Assembly: GCA_019136325.1 (NCBI GenBank)
Contig: JAGVUJ010000217.1
Location: 1-14,757, forward strand
Direction: 5' to 3'
DNA length: 14,757 nucleotides
DNA from: Deltaproteobacteria bacterium
GTDB lineage: Bacteria; Desulfobacterota; Syntrophia; Syntrophales; Smithellaceae
In this document: positions 12,176 through 14,757 of the stretch, in pieces
How the letters are laid out: every line of letters starts with the position of its first letter
Position numbering within the stretch: position 1 is the stretch's first letter
Notes under the pieces: model-generated
Databases searched by the model: none
What the model was told of the DNA's origin: nothing
What the model saw: the letters and a program-made list of their open reading frames with translations, nothing else
Position numbers and translations under genes: made by a program

Positions 12176-14358
12176 TGCTTTTTGCACACAGTCCAGATGA
12201 AGAGCGAGGAATACCCGCACAAGACTACGCCGCCCATGTGAGCGGCGTAGTCAATCGTGCAATGGCTGCGGCTGATAAGGCCTCACCGTTTACAACATAT
12301 GACGGCACATTGCTTAAAGATGTCGTTTGCCTGGCTGCGGAATATCATGACCTTGGGAAATTGGATAAGCAGAATCAAGATATACTATCCGGAAAGATCA
12401 AAGCGAAAAAATTACCTGTTCAGCATACTGACGCTGGGACTGCTCATTTACTCAATAACATTGGTGTGTCCGTAGGGGCCGCTCTTATTCGCTCACATCA
12501 TATCGGACTGCCTGATTTTATCGATGAACGAAATCGTAATGAAGAAAGTGTTCTGCGGGATGCTACTATTTGCGAGTGGGTGAATCAGACACTACCGAAA
12601 TTGATTAAAATACACAATGATGTCCGACAAGCAGCACAAGATACAGGCAAGGACAATTTTGATATTAAAGGTACAGCATCACTATTCTTTCGTATAGCAC
12701 TGTCTTGTCTTGCAGACGGTGACCACACCGACACTGCTATTCATTACGGCGATGAAACTTGTGATGAGCCACCAATTGAATTGCGCCCTGCAGAGCGACT
12801 TACTGCTTTGGATAAATATGTTGATGGGCTGAAAGAAAACACTGCGCGTTCACGGCAACGTTCAGAGGTTTACGAAGCCTGCCGCAATGCGGTGACAAGT
12901 GGGAACATCGTTTCATGTGATAGCCCTGTTGGTACAGGTAAGACAACGTCTATTATGGCGCATTTACTATCACAAGCAGAAAAACGTCACTTACGGCGGA
13001 TATTTGTCGTTTTGCCTTTTACAAATATCATCACGCAATCTGTCGAAATCTATCGTAATGCACTTGTTCTGCCTGGTGAGAATCCGGAACAAGTTGTTGC
13101 TGAATTACATCATCGTGCCGACTTTCAGGATGCAAAGAGCAGACAGTTCACCGCACTTTGGAAAGCACCGATAGTAGTAACAACGGCCGTAACATTTTTT
13201 GAAACCTTAGCTTCCAACACACCTGCTACGCTTAGGCGACTTCATTCCCTGCCGGGTAGCGCTGTTTTTGTTGACGAATCGCATGCAGCATTACCTGCCA
13301 AACTATTACCATTGGCTTGGTATTGGATTAAACGGTTTGCTGACGAGTGGAGTTGTTATTGGGTTATGGCGTCAGGCTCTCTCAACCGCTTTTGGCAGAT
13401 TAAAGAGTTTGACGAGAATAGTCCTGAAATACAGGAAATCATGCCGGATATTTTACGCAATCGTTTAGAAAAATATGAACAGGATAGAATAACCTACCTG
13501 TTTAACGATACAGCTTTGGGAACAAAAGAACTTGTTGAATGGGTTTCTTCACTTCCCGGACCACGCATTGTTATTTTGAACACAGTACAAAGTGCGGCGG
13601 TAGTAGCCAAAATGTATGAAAAGCTTTTTCACCGTCATGATGTTGAACATTTATCCACTGCACTTACACCTGCTGATCGTGATAAAACCCTAAAAAGGAT
13701 TAAAACACGTCTAGATAATAAAGATGATGATAATTGGACACTAGTTGCAACATCTTGTGTCGAAGCGGGTATTGATTTATCTTTTAAAACAGGTGTGCGT
13801 GAGGTTGCATCATTGGTGTCGCTATTGCAAACGGCGGGACGTGTTAATCGTCACAACAATGTCAGAGCTGCTAGTGTTTGGTCGGTGATTTTAAAAGAAG
13901 ACGTTGATCTTAAAAAGAATCCCGGATTGCGTGATTCTTCAAAAGTGCTTCTTGAATTACTAACAGATGGTCGCACAATATTGCCAGCGCTATGCACAGA
14001 TGCCTTAAAACGTGAAATCCGTCTTGCCGGAAATTTTCTGACTTCGCTGAAAAAGAATGAAGAGTTGTTGCAATTTCCGCAGGTTGAGAAAAACTTCCAA
14101 GTTATTACATCTGATACTCGAACAGTTGTCATTGGAGAAGAACTGATTAAAAAAATAGAAAGTCATCAGCAAGTTAATTGGCGCGAGATACAAAAATCAT
14201 CCGTACAGATTCAAGGATACCGTCTTGACAAGCTGCGAATTCCTGAATTTGAAAAATATCAAGGTATGTATAAGTGGCTTTATGACTATAATGATTTTAT
14301 CGGCTACATGGCTGGTATTTTAAGAATGACTAATGATCCAGATAATTTTATTGTTTAA
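12175..14358 (+). CDS. cas3: Cas3 helicase-nuclease (HD domain plus SF2 helicase)
   Basis: Effector nuclease recruited by Cascade to unwind and degrade the displaced target strand. The HD nuclease comes first (about 1-200): His21, the HD pair H58-D59 in EYHDLGK, His84 and His91, and H108-H109 in SHHIG, so the metal site looks complete. The helicase follows: Walker A SPVGTGKT (250-257), an FTNIITQSVEIYRNA region (motif Ia), VVTTAVTFFE (motif Ib), DESH at 367-370 (motif II), MASGS at 398-402 where most Cas3 have SAT (motif III), CVEAGIDLSF (528-537, motif V), and QTAGRVNRH (552-560, motif VI, with R556 and R559). Length 727 aa is normal. ATG with GGAG 8 nt upstream; it shares 1 nt with the cas7 stop. 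Unusual placement: type I-C operons normally begin with cas3, here it sits between cas7 and cas4. Confidence 0.95.
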   Translation: MLFAHSPDEERGIPAQDYAAHVSGVVNRAMAAADKASPFTTYDGTLLKDVVCLAAEYHDLGKLDKQNQDILSGKIKAKKLPVQHTDAGTAHLLNNIGVSVGAALIRSHHIGLPDFIDERNRNEESVLRDATICEWVNQTLPKLIKIHNDVRQAAQDTGKDNFDIKGTASLFFRIALSCLADGDHTDTAIHYGDETCDEPPIELRPAERLTALDKYVDGLKENTARSRQRSEVYEACRNAVTSGNIVSCDSPVGTGKTTSIMAHLLSQAEKRHLRRIFVVLPFTNIITQSVEIYRNALVLPGENPEQVVAELHHRADFQDAKSRQFTALWKAPIVVTTAVTFFETLASNTPATLRRLHSLPGSAVFVDESHAALPAKLLPLAWYWIKRFADEWSCYWVMASGSLNRFWQIKEFDENSPEIQEIMPDILRNRLEKYEQDRITYLFNDTALGTKELVEWVSSLPGPRIVILNTVQSAAVVAKMYEKLFHRHDVEHLSTALTPADRDKTLKRIKTRLDNKDDDNWTLVATSCVEAGIDLSFKTGVREVASLVSLLQTAGRVNRHNNVRAASVWSVILKEDVDLKKNPGLRDSSKVLLELLTDGRTILPALCTDALKREIRLAGNFLTSLKKNEELLQFPQVEKNFQVITSDTRTVVIGEELIKKIESHQQVNWREIQKSSVQIQGYRLDKLRIPEFEKYQGMYKWLYDYNDFIGYMAGILRMTNDPDNFIV

Positions 14359-14379
14359 TGATTTTAGGAATTTGAAATT

Positions 14380-14757
14380 ATGGATGAAGAATTAATCCCA
14401 ATATCTGCACTAACTCATTATGCTTACTGTCCGCGCCGTTGTGCGCTCATCCATGTTGAACAAATATGGGAAGAGAATAAATTTACCGCCGAAGGACGGA
14501 TCATGCACGCGCATGTGCATGAAGAAGGCGATGAATCGCGGGGTGATTTCCGCATTGAACGCGGTGTCGCTTTGCGTTCTTTGAATCTTGGACTGATTGG
14601 CAAGGCGGATGTTATCGAATATCACCGGCAGGCCGATGGAACGTGGCAGGCATTTCCGGTTGAATACAAACGAGGCAAACCAAAACCTGACGATAGCGAT
14701 AAGATTCAGCTTTGTGCGCAAGCAATGTGTCTGGAAGAAATGCTCCATGTTCACATT
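14380..14757 (+). CDS. cas4: Cas4 spacer-acquisition nuclease, 3' end missing
   Basis: PD-(D/E)XK nuclease that trims prespacers and helps select PAM-adjacent spacers together with Cas1-Cas2. The first 126 residues are present; the frame is open to the window edge. Seen: YAYCPRRCALIHVEQ (14-28) with the N-terminal iron-sulfur Cys17 (Cys21 is close by), EGRIMHAHV (38-46) with the motif-I His, GKADVIEY (74-81) with Asp77, and VEYKRG (94-99) with Glu95 and Lys97, then the QLCAQAMCLEEM helix (110-121, QxxxY/Q motif). The wording is very close to standalone type I-C Cas4 proteins. The C-terminal Cys cluster lies outside the window, so completeness, or a fusion to Cas1 as in type I-G, cannot be excluded. 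ATG with AGGA about 10 nt upstream and a 21-nt gap after cas3. Confidence 0.93.
   Translation, partial: MDEELIPISALTHYAYCPRRCALIHVEQIWEENKFTAEGRIMHAHVHEEGDESRGDFRIERGVALRSLNLGLIGKADVIEYHRQADGTWQAFPVEYKRGKPKPDDSDKIQLCAQAMCLEEMLHVHI

Noticed and set aside
14359..14376. ATG at 14359 overlapping the cas3 stop as start of cas4
   Set aside because: Runs into a stop after five codons; the Cas4 frame starts at ATG 14380.
8569..14757. Assignment to type I-G (I-U) because cas3 is not first
   Set aside because: Cas7 carries the Csd2 NPNGDPD pattern, Cas5 is Cas5d-like and the Cas4 wording is that of standalone I-C Cas4; no Csb1/Csb2/Csx17-like sequences are present. A Cas4-Cas1 fusion cannot be tested in this window.

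Overview
The window looks like a bacterial chromosome, most likely a deltaproteobacterium (Desulfobacterota, Syntrophales-like). This assignment is tentative. It rests on the mix of gene families, the Cas4 and Cas3 sequence style, and intergenic palindromes of the TTCCCGC...GCGGGAA kind. No ribosomal gene or other strong taxonomic marker is present. All genes supported here read on the + strand.

Left part (1-4583): a tRNA-Lys(CUU) with its terminator is followed by a surface-polysaccharide type cluster. It holds two tandem, duplicated family 8 glycosyltransferases, a BNR_4-type beta-propeller protein (sialidase/lyase-like fold) and a small methyltransferase-like protein resembling the plant glucuronoxylan 4-O-methyltransferase (GXM/IRX15) family. 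The first three genes all start with TTG. The likely common theme is building and decorating an acidic glycan, but the substrate is unknown.

Middle part (4584-7945): a 602-residue probable lipoprotein has two Ig-like 'carboxypeptidase regulatory' modules flanking three related beta-rich repeats and a Cys-rich tail. It is closed by a strong terminator. A WYL-domain transcriptional regulator with its own likely terminator follows.

Non-coding stretch (7894-8568): about 675 nt without a credible gene but full of structure. It has three TTCCCGC palindromes, two copies of a roughly 58-nt element each ending in an inverted repeat, a bulged hairpin and a near-perfect 20-bp palindrome. It directly precedes the cas operon.

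Right part (8569-14757): a compact CRISPR-Cas type I-C-like operon in the order cas5-cas8c-cas7-cas3-cas4, with cas4 cut by the window end. cas1, cas2 and the array presumably lie to the right. Cas5, Cas8c, Cas7 and the small subunit Cas11c would form Cascade, Cas3 would degrade the target, and Cas4 would serve spacer acquisition. Notable points are an in-frame internal start with an excellent ribosome binding site in cas8c (a predicted Cas11c of 124 residues), the placement of cas3 after cas7 instead of first, and the apparent absence of the Tyr/Lys/His processing residues described for Bacillus halodurans Cas5d. The system is therefore best described as a divergent I-C variant.
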